Assembly: GCF_003173615.1 (NCBI RefSeq)
Contig: NZ_QGNA01000001.1
Location: forward strand, 806,001-870,000
Origin: Falsiroseomonas bella
GTDB taxonomy: Bacteria > Pseudomonadota > Alphaproteobacteria > Acetobacterales > Acetobacteraceae
Length of the DNA: 64,000 nucleotides
Direction: 5' to 3'
Shown: in pieces, positions 39,231-48,292 of the stretch
Position numbering within the stretch: the stretch's first letter is position 1
Layout of the letters: each line of letters opens with the position of its first letter
Program-made: the position numbers and the translations under genes
Notes under the pieces: model-generated
What the model saw: only the letters and a program-made list of their open reading frames with translations
Database searches by the model: none
What the model was told of the DNA's origin: nothing

Positions 39231-40082
39231 TCAGCCGCGGCGGTTGCCGTCCTCGTAGCTGTAGGGCGGCAGGCTCTGCAGGCTGTCCTTCGTCGCGCCG
39301 GGCAGCATCCAGCGCTCACGCTCGGCATTCCACTGCAGCCGCTCATAGGGCACCGCGACCAGCCGCGCGCCGATGCCGAGGAACCCGCCCACCGAGAGCA
39401 CGGCAACGGGCTGCCCCGCACCGTTCTGCGGCACGATGATGTCGTCCACCTCGCCGATGCTGTCGTTGGACTCGTTGTAGACGTTGGCGCCGATCATCTT
39501 GGTCGCGCGCCGCCCGCCCTGCAGCCGTGCGCTGTCCACCGCCATGCCGGGCGTGGTCGCGCCCGTCGCCTGGTTCGCCGGCGCGGTCCTCGTCGTGGTC
39601 GTGGTGGTCGTGCCGTCGGTGGCGCGGTCGAGCGCGCGGCCCGCGGCGGTGCCGGGCGGGTTGTTGCCGGTGCCGTCGGGATCGGTGCGCTGGCCGGTCA
39701 CCGAATCCACGGCGCGCTGCGTCGCCGTGGAGGGCGGGTTGCCCGGCGTGCCGTCCGTGCTGCTGGCCGAGCCGGGGCGCGCATCGGTGCCCGTGGTGTT
39801 GGCCGGATTCTGCTGAACGCGCTCGGTCTGCGTCGTGCGCTGCTGGTCAGCCCCGGCGCTCGACCCGCTACCGCTCGCCGCACCCTGGGTCGCCTGCGTG
39901 CCCGTGGTGGCGGCGTCGCGCGCCGCCGGCGTGCCCCGCGTCGGGCCCTGCTGCGGCGTGGTCTGCGTCGTCTGGGTCTGCATGGAGCTGCCGCCCGTAT
40001 TCGCCTGCCCGAAGGCGAGCACCGGCGCGGCGCAGAGCGCAGCGGCGGTCGTCATCAGCAGCCAGCGGTTGCCATTCCTCAT
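39231..40082 (-). CDS. Exported PRC-barrel domain protein with the same repeat
   Basis: A 283-aa product with a signal peptide (LLMTTAAALCAAPVLAFGQA), a Thr/Gln/Gly-rich low-complexity region to about residue 105, two DGT repeats at residues 110 and 136 (DGTPGNPPSTATQRAVDSVT, DGTGNNPPGTAAGRALDRAT), and a PRC-barrel at about 190-275 (MIGANVYNESNDSIGEVDDI, VLSVGGFLGIGARLVAVPYE). GGAGGAGG precedes the ATG. PRC-barrels in exported proteins of this group are common but their role is unclear. It lies 68 bp upstream of the repeat lipoprotein and is divergent from recX. Confidence 0.82.
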   Translation of the reverse strand: MRNGNRWLLMTTAAALCAAPVLAFGQANTGGSSMQTQTTQTTPQQGPTRGTPAARDAATTGTQATQGAASGSGSSAGADQQRTTQTERVQQNPANTTGTDARPGSASSTDGTPGNPPSTATQRAVDSVTGQRTDPDGTGNNPPGTAAGRALDRATDGTTTTTTTRTAPANQATGATTPGMAVDSARLQGGRRATKMIGANVYNESNDSIGEVDDIIVPQNGAGQPVAVLSVGGFLGIGARLVAVPYERLQWNAERERWMLPGATKDSLQSLPPYSYEDGNRRG

Positions 40083-40195
40083 GGTCTTCGACCTCCTCCT
40101 CGATGTCGCGCCTCAACGCGGCCTCGACCTGTCCGGTTCCGCACCGGCGCGGGCCCGGGTCGTCAGCGGCCACCGTGGCGTGGCAGAAGGCGGCC

Positions 40196-40792
40196 ATGGC
40201 AGACCAACGCCGCCCGCCGGCGCGTCGTCCCGCCGGCCCGCCCCCGGACGCCGCGCGGTTGCAGGACGCGGCCCTTGCGCATCTCGCGCGTTTCGCCGCG
40301 ACCGAGGCCGGGCTGCGCCGCGTGCTGCAGCGCCGCGTGGAACGCTGGGCGCGCGCGGCGGAGGAGGAAGGGCAGGACGACATCGCCCGCCGCGCCGCCG
40401 CCGCGAAGGCGGCCGCGGCCGAGGTCGCGCGACGGATGGTGGCGCAGGGCGCGGTGGACGACGCCGCCTTCGCCGAAAGCCGCGCGCGGCGGCTGCTGCG
40501 CACCGGCCGCTCGCAGCGCGCCGCCCTCGCGCATCTCCGCGCCAAGGGCGTGGACGCCGAGACGGCGCTGGCCGCCGTGCCGGAGGGCGAGGACGCCGAG
40601 CTCGTCGCCGCGCTCGCCTTCTGCCGCCGCCGCCGCATCGGCCCCTTCGCGCGTGAAATACCGGACGCAGCGGACCCGAAGGCGCTGGGCGCGCTCGCCC
40701 GCGCCGGCTTCGGGCGCGAGATCGCCAGCCGCGCACTCCGCATGGACGCCGAGGAAGCGGAGACACGGCTGCTCGCGGCGCACCGGGCGTGA
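40196..40792 (+). CDS. recX: Regulatory protein RecX
   Basis: RecA modulator of 198 aa. The three-helix repeat architecture is visible: DAALAHLARFAATEAGLRRV near the N-terminus, FAESRARRLLRTGRSQRAAL, HLRAKGVDAETALAAVPEGE, and the third repeat with AREIPD and LARAGFGREIASRAL. The ATG at 40196 starts MADQRRPPARRP; an upstream reading in the same frame would cross the intergenic region. It overlaps the azlC GTG by 4 bp, an unusual operon partner (recX normally follows recA). Confidence 0.85.
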   Translation: MADQRRPPARRPAGPPPDAARLQDAALAHLARFAATEAGLRRVLQRRVERWARAAEEEGQDDIARRAAAAKAAAAEVARRMVAQGAVDDAAFAESRARRLLRTGRSQRAALAHLRAKGVDAETALAAVPEGEDAELVAALAFCRRRRIGPFAREIPDAADPKALGALARAGFGREIASRALRMDAEEAETRLLAAHRA

Positions 40793-41526
40793 GCGGCGGC
40801 GTCGTCTTCACCCGCGCCGGGGTCTGGCGCGGGGCCGTCGCGAGCCTGCCGCTCTGGCTCGGCATGGTGCCCTTCGGCCTGGTGATCGGCGTGCTGGCCG
40901 ATGCGAAGGGGCTCAGCTTCACGGAGACGGTGCTGATGAGTGCGCTGGTCTATGCCGGCGCGGCGCAGCTGCTGGCGCTGGAGCTCTGGACCGACCCGGC
41001 GCCCGTCATGGCGGCGATCGTCGCGGCCGGGGTGGTGAACCTGCGCATGGCGCCGCAGGGGGCGGCGCTGGCCGGCTGGCTGGACCGGCTGCGCGGCTGG
41101 AAGCTGTGGGGAACGCTGGCCACGCTGGTGGACCACTCCTTCGCTCTTTCGGTGCAGGAGCAGCGGCGCGGCGGGCGGGATGCCGGCTACCTGCTGGGGG
41201 TGGGGCTCGGGCTGTGGGCGAGCTGGGTGCCGACGACCGCGATCGGCTGGCTGGCGGGCAGCCTGGTGAAGCTGCCGCCCGGGCATCCGCTCTACTTCGC
41301 CTCGGTCGCGGCCTTCATCTCCATCCTGGTCGGGCTGTGGCGCGGGCCGCGGGTGGACCTCGCCCCCTGGGTGGTGGCGGGGCTGGTCGCGCTGGCGGCG
41401 CATCGGGCGGGGCTGCCGGTGCCGCTGCCGCTGTTGGCCGGCACGCTGGCGGGTGCGGCGCTCGGCGCCTGGATCGAGCTGCGCGGCAAGGCACGCCTGG
41501 CCGCCGACGAGCGGGAGCGCGGCTGA
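40789..41526 (+). CDS. azlC: AzlC family branched-chain amino acid exporter, large subunit
   Basis: Permease of 245 aa with about seven hydrophobic segments, beginning GAVASLPLWLGMVPFGLVIG and continuing with TETVLMSALVYAGAAQLLAL-type AGAAQLLALELW and NLRMAPQGAALAGW, all AzlC signatures. AzlC with AzlD exports branched-chain amino acids or analogues. GTG 40789 overlaps the recX stop; the azlD ATG overlaps this stop by one base, so the two subunits are coupled. Confidence 0.93.
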   Translation: MSGGVVFTRAGVWRGAVASLPLWLGMVPFGLVIGVLADAKGLSFTETVLMSALVYAGAAQLLALELWTDPAPVMAAIVAAGVVNLRMAPQGAALAGWLDRLRGWKLWGTLATLVDHSFALSVQEQRRGGRDAGYLLGVGLGLWASWVPTTAIGWLAGSLVKLPPGHPLYFASVAAFISILVGLWRGPRVDLAPWVVAGLVALAAHRAGLPVPLPLLAGTLAGAALGAWIELRGKARLAADERERG

Positions 41527-41831
41527 TGGAGATCCGCGCGGATGTGCTGCTGGCGATCCTCGGCATGGCGGCGGTGAGCTATGCCTGCCGCGCCGGCGGC
41601 TACGCGATCCTGCGCAGCGTCCGCCCGCCGGAATTCGTGGAGGCGATGCTGCGCCACCTGCCCGGCGCGCTGTTCATGGCCTATGCGACCCCGCCGCTGG
41701 TGGCGGGCTCGGTGCCGGCCTGGATCGGGGCGGCCGCGGTGGTCGGCGTGCAGCTCGCCACCCGAAACCTGGGGCTGGCGATCTGCGCCGGCGTGGCGGC
41801 GGTGTGGGGCGCCCAGGCGGCACTGTGGTAA
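41526..41831 (+). CDS. azlD: AzlD domain-containing exporter small subunit
   Basis: A 101-aa membrane protein with about four helices: DVLLAILGMAAVSYACRAGG, the FVEAMLRHLPGALFMAYATP segment, PAWIGAAAVVGVQLA and NLGLAICAGVAAVWGAQAAL. It matches AzlD, the small partner of AzlC. The two overlap by one base. A toxin-antitoxin-like pair follows 8 bp later on the same strand, which may be carried on this transcript. Confidence 0.92.
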   Translation: MEIRADVLLAILGMAAVSYACRAGGYAILRSVRPPEFVEAMLRHLPGALFMAYATPPLVAGSVPAWIGAAAVVGVQLATRNLGLAICAGVAAVWGAQAALW

Positions 41832-41839
41832 CATGGGCC

Positions 41840-42187
41840 ATGGCCGAGGCCACCTATCCGGACTGGGAGACGCTGAACGCCCGCCACATCGCGGCGCGCC
41901 GCGCGCAGGCGGTGAAGGCGGCGCAGGCGGCAGCGGCCGCGGCGGCGAAGCTCGGCGTGCGGGTGATCGTGTTCGGGTCGCTGGCGACGGGGCGCTTCCA
42001 CCGCAGCTCGGATCTCGACCTGGCCCTGGAGGGGCCTGAGGACATGCTGAACCGCGCCAACGGCGCCGCCTTCAGCGCGGCGGCGGCCGAAGGCTTCGAG
42101 CCTGACATCGTCTGGCTCAGCCACGCCGCGCCTGGCCTCGCCGCGCGCATCCGGGAGACCGGGCGTGACCCCGCCGGCCTGGGCTGA
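41840..42187 (+). CDS. MntA-like minimal nucleotidyltransferase (antitoxin candidate)
   Basis: A 115-aa minimal nucleotidyltransferase. The catalytic pattern GS-x10-D-x-D is exact in VFGSLATGRFHRSSDLDLAL (Gly-Ser then DLD), and EPDIVWLS contains the third acidic strand. In MntA-HepT systems this enzyme transfers AMP groups to a tyrosine of the HepT toxin. ATG 41840 is used; a GTG further upstream overlaps azlD. The gene ends inside the next one with a 23-bp overlap. The family assignment as antitoxin rests on the neighbour. Confidence 0.8.
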   Translation: MAEATYPDWETLNARHIAARRAQAVKAAQAAAAAAAKLGVRVIVFGSLATGRFHRSSDLDLALEGPEDMLNRANGAAFSAAAAEGFEPDIVWLSHAAPGLAARIRETGRDPAGLG

Positions 42188-42641
42188 CATCGCAGCCGAC
42201 CTCGACGCGGCGCTGAACCAGGCGGCGCTTGCGCAGGCGCGTGCCCGGGGGCTGGCCGGGCGCACCGGGGATGACCGCTCGGCTCACGAACTCGCCATCG
42301 GGAAGCACCTGCACGACGCCTACACGGCCGCGGAGAAGGCGGTCGAGCGGGTGGTGGAGGTGGTGGACGGCGACATCCCGCGTGGCCGCAGCTTCCACCG
42401 GGATCTGATCCGCCGCGCAGCGATGCCCATCCCGGGAGGCCGGCTTGCGATCATCAGCGCCGATACGGCGGCGGGCCTGGAAGACCTGCTGGGGTTTCGG
42501 CACGTCTTCCGCCACGTCTACGGCACCTTCGACTTCGGTCGCGCCGCCCCCAACGTGGCGCTCGCAGCGACCGTCATCCCCCGCCTGCGCGACGAGATCA
42601 CGGCCTTCGCCGCAGGGCTGGGGCTCGCGCCGCGCGCTTGA
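42165..42641 (+). CDS. HepT-like HEPN-domain protein (toxin candidate)
   Basis: A 158-aa helical protein. The HEPN motif R-x4-H-x-Y is present as RHVFRHVY, in the setting FRHVFRHVYGTFDFGRAAPN. In HepT toxins this is the RNase or tRNA-cleaving active site, and its Tyr is modified by MntA. The N-terminal region ALAQARARGLAGRTGDDRSA and the helices around HLHDAYTAAEKAVERVVE fit the four-helix HEPN bundle. GTG 42165 is the most likely start, overlapping mntA by 23 bp. The identity of the target is unknown. Confidence 0.8.
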   Translation: MTPPAWADIAADLDAALNQAALAQARARGLAGRTGDDRSAHELAIGKHLHDAYTAAEKAVERVVEVVDGDIPRGRSFHRDLIRRAAMPIPGGRLAIISADTAAGLEDLLGFRHVFRHVYGTFDFGRAAPNVALAATVIPRLRDEITAFAAGLGLAPRA

Positions 42642-42708
42642 CCCCCACCCGCCCCCGTCCGCATATGTCGGCCATGTTCCGGTCGCGCGTGCCCGCCCGA
42701 ATTATCCG

Positions 42709-42732
42709 CCCGGCCTTCCGCTGAAGGCCGGG
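42709..42732 (+). terminator. Predicted terminator between hepT and ileS
   Basis: CCCGGCCTT (42709-42717) pairs with AAGGCCGGG (42724-42732) around CCGCTG, followed by ATTCTTTCG. It would end the recX-azlCD-mntA-hepT transcript 66 bp before ileS. No T-box or other tRNA-sensing structure was seen before ileS. Confidence 0.65.
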
Positions 42733-42798
42733 ATTCTTTCGCGCGCGCATCCCACCGAAACCCCCGCGGCCGCGCCCGGCCGCCCGAGACCCTGACCG

Positions 42799-45663
42799 AT
42801 GAACGACGCTCCCGAGACCCCGGCCGCCCGCGACTATCGCGGCACGGTGATCCTGCCGAAGACCGACTTCCCGATGCGCGGCGACCTGCCGAAGCGCGAG
42901 CCGGACTGGCTCGCCCGGTGGGAGAAGATGGAGATCTGGAACCGCATCCGCGCGGCGTCGGCGGGGAAGCCGAAATTCGTCCTGCATGACGGCCCGCCCT
43001 ATGCCAACGGCCCGCTGCATATCGGCACGGCGCTCAACAAGATCCTGAAGGACGTGATCAACCGCGCCGCCCAGATGGCCGGGCACGACGCCGACTACGT
43101 CCCCGGCTGGGACTGCCACGGCCTGCCGATCGAATGGAAGGTCGAGGAGGAATACCGCGCGAAGAAGAAGAACAAGGACGAGGTCCCCATCCTGGAGTTC
43201 CGCGCGGAATGCCGCGCCTATGCGCAGCACTGGCTGGGCGTCCAGCGCGACGAGTTTCGGCGCCTAGGCGTCGCCGGCGATTGGGCCGGCCGCTACGCCA
43301 CCATGGACTTCCCCTCGGAAGCCGTGATCGCCGGCGAGATCGGCAAGTTCCTGATGAACGGCTCGCTCTATCGCGGGCTGCGGCCGGTGATGTGGAGCCC
43401 GGTCGAGAAGACCGCGCTGGCCGAGGCCGAGATCGAGTATCACGACCATGTCTCGCCCACGCTCTGGGCGCGTTTTTCGATCGTCAGCGCGGGGGCGCCC
43501 GATCTGGTCGGCGCGAGCGTGGTGATCTGGACCACCACGCCCTGGACCATCCCGGGCAACCGCGCGGTCGCCTATGGCGAGGAGATCGACTACGCGCTGG
43601 TGCATGTCGAGGGCGTGAACGAGGGCAGCCTGCTGCGCGTCGGCGAGTTTTTGATCGTTGCGCTCCCCCTTCTTCCGCAATTCGAGAAGGACACGGGGCT
43701 CGGCGCGCACAGCATCAAGCGCGTGCTGAAGGGCGCGGAGCTTGCCGGCGTGATCGCCGCGCATCCGCTGAAGGGCATGCCCGAAGCGAATGCTGGCTAC
43801 AGCTTCGATGTGCCGCTGCTGCCCGGCGACTTCGTCACGACGGAGGCCGGCACCGGCTTCGTGCACATCGCCCCGGGCCATGGCGAGGACGACTTCATCC
43901 TGGGCCGCGCGCATGGGCTGCCGATCCCGGAGACGGTCGGCGACGATGGCACCTACACGCGCCACGCCCACGGCTTCGAGGGGCTGCATGTGTGGAAGGC
44001 GCATGACGCGGTCTATGCCGCGATGCAGGCGCTCGGCACGCTCGCCGGGAAGGGGAAGCTGACGCACAGCTACCCGCATAGCTGGCGCTCCAAGAAGCCC
44101 GTCATCTTCCGCGCAACGCCGCAGTGGTTCATCGCGATGGATGACGGCAATGAGATCCGTCGGAAGTCACTGGATGCGATCGCGGCGACGCATTTCGTGC
44201 CGGATATCGGCCGGAACCGCATCGGCTCGATGGTACAGAACCGCCCCGACTGGTGCATCAGCCGCCAGCGCGCCTGGGGCGTGCCCATCGCGGTCTTCGT
44301 GGACAAGAAGACGGGCGAGCCGCTGCGCGACCAGGCGGTGATGGACCGCATCGTCGCCGCCTTCACGGCGGAGGGCGCCGATGCCTGGTACCAGCCTGGC
44401 GCCGCCGCCCGCTTCCTTGGCGAAGGCCGCGATCCGGCCGACTACGAGCAGGTGATGGACATCGTGGATGTCTGGTTCGAGTCCGGCTCCACCCACGCCT
44501 TCGTGCTGACGCCGGAGCGCGGCCTGCCCTGGCCGGCGGATCTGTATCTGGAAGGCTCCGACCAGCATCGCGGCTGGTTCCAGTCGTCGCTGCTCGAGTC
44601 CGTCGGCACGCGCGGGGTGGCGCCGTTCAAGGCGATCCTGACGCATGGCTTCGTGCTCGACGAGCAGGGCCGGAAAATGTCGAAGTCGCTCGGCAACGTC
44701 GTCGCGCCGCAGGAAGTGGTCAGCAAGTCCGGCGCCGACATCCTGCGCCTCTGGGTGATGAACACCGACGTCACCGAGGACCAGCGCATCGGCAAGAACA
44801 TCCTGGAGCAGCAGGGCGAGCTCTATCGCCGCATCCGCAACACGCTGCGCTGGCTGCTCGGCAACCTCGACGGCTTCGACGGCAGCGAGATCGTCCCGCA
44901 TGCCGAGCTGCCGGAGCTGGAACGCTGGGTGCTGCACCGGCTGACGGAACTGGACGCGAAGCTGCGGACGGCGCAGCGCAACCACGACTGGACCGGCGTC
45001 TTTCCCGAAATCCACGCCTTCTGCGCCAGCGACCTGTCGGCCTTCTACTTCGACATCCGCAAGGACAGCCTCTACTGCGATGCCAGGGATTCCCTGCGTC
45101 GCCGCAGCGCGCGCACGGTGATCGATCAGCTGCATCGCTGCCTCACCACCTGGCTCGCGCCGGTGCTGGTCTTCACCGCGGAGGAAGCCTGGCTCGCGCG
45201 CTTCCCGGCGAGCGAGAGCGTCCACCTGCAGGACTGGCCGGTGCTGCCGGAAGCCTGGCGGGACGACGCCCTGGCCGCGAAGTGGGAGCGGGTGCGAAAG
45301 GTCCGCAGCCAGGTTTACCCCGTCCTTGAGAACTTGCGCCGAACGGGGACAGTCGGCTCTTCGCTTCAAGCTGGCGTGATATTTGGTATTGGTGAAGAAG
45401 ACGAGGAATTAGATCTTACAGAAGCCGATGGCGAACTTTTGTCCGAAGAGGTGTGGGCGGAAGTGTTGATAGTTTCGAATATCATTCATGTCTACCACAA
45501 GTCGGAACCGAGCCCACAAGATCGACTAGCGGTGCGCGTCGAACAAGCAGCAGGGACCAAATGCGACCGCTGCTGGCGTGTGCTGCCGGAAGTCGGCCGG
45601 TCCGCCGCCCACCCGACGCTCTGCCGCCGCTGCGAGGCGGTGGTGGAGGGCCAAACCAGCTGA
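42799..45663 (+). CDS. ileS: Isoleucyl-tRNA synthetase
   Basis: Class I synthetase of 954 aa that charges tRNA-Ile. HIGH is in [23 protein letters not shown] in [14 protein letters not shown], the editing domain has [10 protein letters not shown] and GHGEDDF, and the C-terminal zinc site is [12 protein letters not shown] with CRRC. The editing domain indicates mischarged Val-tRNA can be cleared. Its stop overlaps the lspA ATG by one base. About 240 bp near the 3' end (45310-45560) are far lower in GC than the rest of the gene and use different codons, while still in frame; that segment joins the anticodon-binding region to the zinc finger. Confidence 0.97.
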   Translation: MNDAPETPAARDYRGTVILPKTDFPMRGDLPKREPDWLARWEKMEIWNRIRAASAGKPKFVLHDGPPYANGPLHIGTALNKILKDVINRAAQMAGHDADYVPGWDCHGLPIEWKVEEEYRAKKKNKDEVPILEFRAECRAYAQHWLGVQRDEFRRLGVAGDWAGRYATMDFPSEAVIAGEIGKFLMNGSLYRGLRPVMWSPVEKTALAEAEIEYHDHVSPTLWARFSIVSAGAPDLVGASVVIWTTTPWTIPGNRAVAYGEEIDYALVHVEGVNEGSLLRVGEFLIVALPLLPQFEKDTGLGAHSIKRVLKGAELAGVIAAHPLKGMPEANAGYSFDVPLLPGDFVTTEAGTGFVHIAPGHGEDDFILGRAHGLPIPETVGDDGTYTRHAHGFEGLHVWKAHDAVYAAMQALGTLAGKGKLTHSYPHSWRSKKPVIFRATPQWFIAMDDGNEIRRKSLDAIAATHFVPDIGRNRIGSMVQNRPDWCISRQRAWGVPIAVFVDKKTGEPLRDQAVMDRIVAAFTAEGADAWYQPGAAARFLGEGRDPADYEQVMDIVDVWFESGSTHAFVLTPERGLPWPADLYLEGSDQHRGWFQSSLLESVGTRGVAPFKAILTHGFVLDEQGRKMSKSLGNVVAPQEVVSKSGADILRLWVMNTDVTEDQRIGKNILEQQGELYRRIRNTLRWLLGNLDGFDGSEIVPHAELPELERWVLHRLTELDAKLRTAQRNHDWTGVFPEIHAFCASDLSAFYFDIRKDSLYCDARDSLRRRSARTVIDQLHRCLTTWLAPVLVFTAEEAWLARFPASESVHLQDWPVLPEAWRDDALAAKWERVRKVRSQVYPVLENLRRTGTVGSSLQAGVIFGIGEEDEELDLTEADGELLSEEVWAEVLIVSNIIHVYHKSEPSPQDRLAVRVEQAAGTKCDRCWRVLPEVGRSAAHPTLCRRCEAVVEGQTS

Positions 45664-46157
45664 TGCTTCGCCTCGGCCTGATCATCGCCGCCATCATCCT
45701 GGTCGCCGACCAGGTGACCAAGTGGTTCATGCTGGAGGTGCTGGACCTCGACGAGGTGCGGCACATCCCGCTGCTCGCGGCCGGGCCCTTCGGCTTCGAC
45801 CTGACCATGGTGTGGAACCGGGGCGTCACCTTCGGGATGCTGGCGGGCGACGCGCCCTGGACCCAGGCGGCGCTCGGCGCGCTCGCGCTCGCCATCTCCG
45901 CCTTCCTGCTGCGCTGGATGGCGCGGGCCGAGAACCGCGCCACCGCGCTGGCGCTCGGCGCGGTCGTGGGCGGCGCGGTCGGAAACGTGATCGACCGGGC
46001 GCGCTTCGGCGCCGTGGTGGACTTCTTCGACGCCCATGCCTGGGGCTGGCACTGGTATGTGTTCAACATCGCCGATGCCGCGATCGTCATCGGCGTGCTC
46101 ACATTGGTGGCGGATGCCTTGTTCAGGCCATCGCCCAGCGTTAAGCGTGCTGAGTGA
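45663..46157 (+). CDS. lspA: Lipoprotein signal peptidase (signal peptidase II)
   Basis: Integral aspartyl protease of 164 aa that cleaves prolipoproteins. Four hydrophobic segments and both catalytic Asp motifs are visible: GNVIDRARFGAVVDFF and FNIADAAIVIGVL. The first segment holds ADQVTKWFM and the second WNRGVTFGM. The start overlaps the ileS stop; GTG 46154 of the next gene overlaps this stop. ileS-lspA is a common gene pair, and the next gene encodes a lipoprotein. Confidence 0.97.
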   Translation: MLRLGLIIAAIILVADQVTKWFMLEVLDLDEVRHIPLLAAGPFGFDLTMVWNRGVTFGMLAGDAPWTQAALGALALAISAFLLRWMARAENRATALALGAVVGGAVGNVIDRARFGAVVDFFDAHAWGWHWYVFNIADAAIVIGVLTLVADALFRPSPSVKRAE

Positions 46158-46696
46158 TGAGACGCCTGCGCCCCGCCCTGATGGCCCTGCCGCTCCTGGC
46201 GTTCGCCGGCTGCGGTTCCGACACCTCCCGCGCCCTCGGCTTCACCCGGGACGCGCCGGATGAGTTCCTGGTGACGACCCGGGCGCCGCTCTCGGTGCCG
46301 CCGCAACTCGGGAACTTGCCGGTGCCCACGCCCGGCGCCCCGCGCCCGCAGGACAGCCGCAACGCCGCCGCGATCCTCGCACCCGGCACCACCGCGGCCG
46401 CGCCCACCCCGGCGGAGCAGGCGCTGGTGGCGCGCGCGGGCGGGCCGGTGGAGGGCGACATCCGCCGACAGGTGGACGAGGAGACGCTGCGGCTCGACCG
46501 GCCGCCCTCCGGCACCGTGGACCGGCTGATGAACTGGCTCAACGAACCGCCGCCGCCCGGCATCGCCGTGGATCCGTCGGGCGAGGCCCAGCGCCTGCGG
46601 GAGAACGCGGCGCTTGGCCGCGACCCCGGCGAGGGCCAGACGCCGATCGTCCAGCCCCGCTCCCGCACCTTCCTTCAGCGCCTGCTGGGCACCTGA
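46157..46696 (+). CDS. DUF3035 family lipoprotein
   Basis: A 179-aa lipoprotein with basic start, hydrophobic ALMALPLLAFAGC and lipidated Cys19. The DUF3035 core GFTRDAPDEFLVTTRAPLSV-PP is diagnostic, followed by a Pro/Ala-rich middle and EETLRLDRPPSGTVDRLM. The family is almost always next to lspA in Alphaproteobacteria and has no assigned function. GTG 46154 and ATG 46157 are both possible starts; the latter overlaps lspA by one base. Confidence 0.88.
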   Translation: MRRLRPALMALPLLAFAGCGSDTSRALGFTRDAPDEFLVTTRAPLSVPPQLGNLPVPTPGAPRPQDSRNAAAILAPGTTAAAPTPAEQALVARAGGPVEGDIRRQVDEETLRLDRPPSGTVDRLMNWLNEPPPPGIAVDPSGEAQRLRENAALGRDPGEGQTPIVQPRSRTFLQRLLGT

Positions 46697-46701
46697 ACGG
46701 C

Positions 46702-47067
46702 TCAGCGGCGGCGCAGGGCGAGGCCGCCGAAGGCGAGCGCGCCGGCGACGCAGGCCAGCGCCAGGGCGAGCAGGCCCAGCGCCGGGGCCGGTCCCTGCCC
46801 GGCCCAGATCATCAGGGCGACGCCGCCGGCCAGCCCGGCGATCAGCCCCAGCGCCGCGGCGCACAGCATGGCAGCCGGGCGGCTTATGCCCGCCTGCTCC
46901 AGCCCGGACGGCCGCGCCTCATCCGCCGGGGCGCAGGCGCCGAGCAGGGCGACGAAGACCGCCGCCGCGAGCAGCCCTGCCAGCGCCAGGCCGGAGGCGG
47001 GGCCGAGGGCCAGGCTGCCAAGTCCCGCCGAGGCCGCCGGCAGGTGCCACACGACCTCGCTCAGCAT
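46702..47067 (-). CDS. Predicted small membrane protein
   Basis: A 121-aa product, unrecognised, with about four hydrophobic segments: ASAGLGSLALGPASGLALAG, LLAAAVFVALLGACAP, AAMLCAAALGLIAGLAGGVA and LGLLALALACVAGALAFGGL, ending in RRR. ATG 47067 has GGGAGC nine bases upstream; upstream readings in the same frame are not supported. It converges with the DUF3035 gene (5 bp apart). Codon use fits the genome, so it is probably genuine, but it has no similarity I can name. Confidence 0.55.
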   Translation of the reverse strand: MLSEVVWHLPAASAGLGSLALGPASGLALAGLLAAAVFVALLGACAPADEARPSGLEQAGISRPAAMLCAAALGLIAGLAGGVALMIWAGQGPAPALGLLALALACVAGALAFGGLALRRR

Positions 47068-47274
47068 CGGCGGGCGCTCCCGGGCGCCGCCAGTCGGTTC
47101 TGCATCGCGCTCTCCTTTGCGGCGCGTCACGGACCCCCGACGATCCGCGGCGGTTCCATACCTTGCCCGAAGATGACATGGAATTGAGAAATGGCCGGTC
47201 CGACGCCGCGACATGGCCGCCCGGACAGATCGTGCCTATCTATCCTGCGTTCCCTTTAATCCGGCGCCTCATCC

Positions 47275-48255
47275 TTGACCGATCCGACCCTGCCTTCGGC
47301 CACTCCGGCCTTCCTGAACCATGACCGGCCCCCGGTGCCCGACCTGGTGGTGCCGCGGGGGGTGCAGCCCTTCCATCTGCACCAGAAGCCGGTGCGCGGG
47401 CGCCTGGTGCGGCTCGGCCCGCTGGCGGATGCGTTGCTCGGCCGGCATCCGGCGCTGCACCCGGCCGTGCTGACCCTGATGGGCGAGGCGATGGCGCTGA
47501 CCGCGGCGCTTGCCACCGCGCTGAAGTTCCGCGGCTCCTTCAGCCTGCAAGCGAAGGGCGACGGGCCGGTGCCGATGCTGCTGGCCGACTGCACCGAATC
47601 GGGGGCGCTGCGCGGCTATGCCCGGGCCGACGAGGCGAAGCTTTCCAAGATGCTGCGGGCCGAACCGGCGCCGCCGGCGGGCGCGCTGCTCGGCACCGGC
47701 TATCTCGCCTTCACCTGCGACCAGGGGCCCGACATGGACCGCTACCAGGGCATCGTCGCGCTGGAAGGCGTGACGCTCGCCGACATGACGGGCGCCTATT
47801 TCCGCAGCTCGGAGCAGTTGCAGAGCCAGGTGCACCTGGCCTGCGCCCGCACCGAGGCCGGCTGGCGCGCGAGCGCGCTGGTGCTGGAGCGCGTCGCCGG
47901 GGAGGGCGGGGTGGACCCGCAGGCCGACGCCGCGGCGCAGGAGGATGCCTGGCAGACCGCGCTGGTGCTGGCCGGCACCATCACGGCCGAGGAGATGCTG
48001 GACGACGCGCTGCCCTCGGAGCGGCTGCTGCACCGGCTGTTCCATGCCGAGGGCCTGGCGCTCGATCGGGCCCGGGCGCTGTCCTATGGCTGCCGCTGTT
48101 CGCGCGCGCGGCTGGCGCAGGTGCTGGAAGGCTTCCCGCCGGACGACCTGGATCACATGGCCGAGGACGGCGCGATCACCATGACCTGCGAGTTCTGCAA
48201 CCTCGATTTCCGCTTCGACCGGGACGAGGTGCAGAGCCGCGCGGGCAGGGCGTGA
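47275..48255 (+). CDS. hslO: Redox-regulated chaperone Hsp33
   Basis: Holdase chaperone of 326 aa activated by oxidation. The zinc-binding CxC and CxxC are present as YGCRCSRARLAQV and MTCEFCNLDFRF near the C-terminus; the N-terminal chaperone domain includes HPAVLTLMGEAMALTAALAT and LQAKGDGPVPMLLADC. TTG 47275 is the likely start, because no ATG or GTG fits the family start. Here it is not beside argF, its usual neighbour in the group. Confidence 0.93.
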   Translation: MTDPTLPSATPAFLNHDRPPVPDLVVPRGVQPFHLHQKPVRGRLVRLGPLADALLGRHPALHPAVLTLMGEAMALTAALATALKFRGSFSLQAKGDGPVPMLLADCTESGALRGYARADEAKLSKMLRAEPAPPAGALLGTGYLAFTCDQGPDMDRYQGIVALEGVTLADMTGAYFRSSEQLQSQVHLACARTEAGWRASALVLERVAGEGGVDPQADAAAQEDAWQTALVLAGTITAEEMLDDALPSERLLHRLFHAEGLALDRARALSYGCRCSRARLAQVLEGFPPDDLDHMAEDGAITMTCEFCNLDFRFDRDEVQSRAGRA

Positions 48256-48292
48256 TTTTCCCTCGGCGCCCGTTCCGGGTTAGGCTTGCCGC

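Noticed and set aside
42642..42798. T-box riboswitch ahead of ileS
   Set aside because: The gap is only 157 bp, shows one terminator hairpin and lacks the T-box consensus; T-boxes are rare in Alphaproteobacteria.
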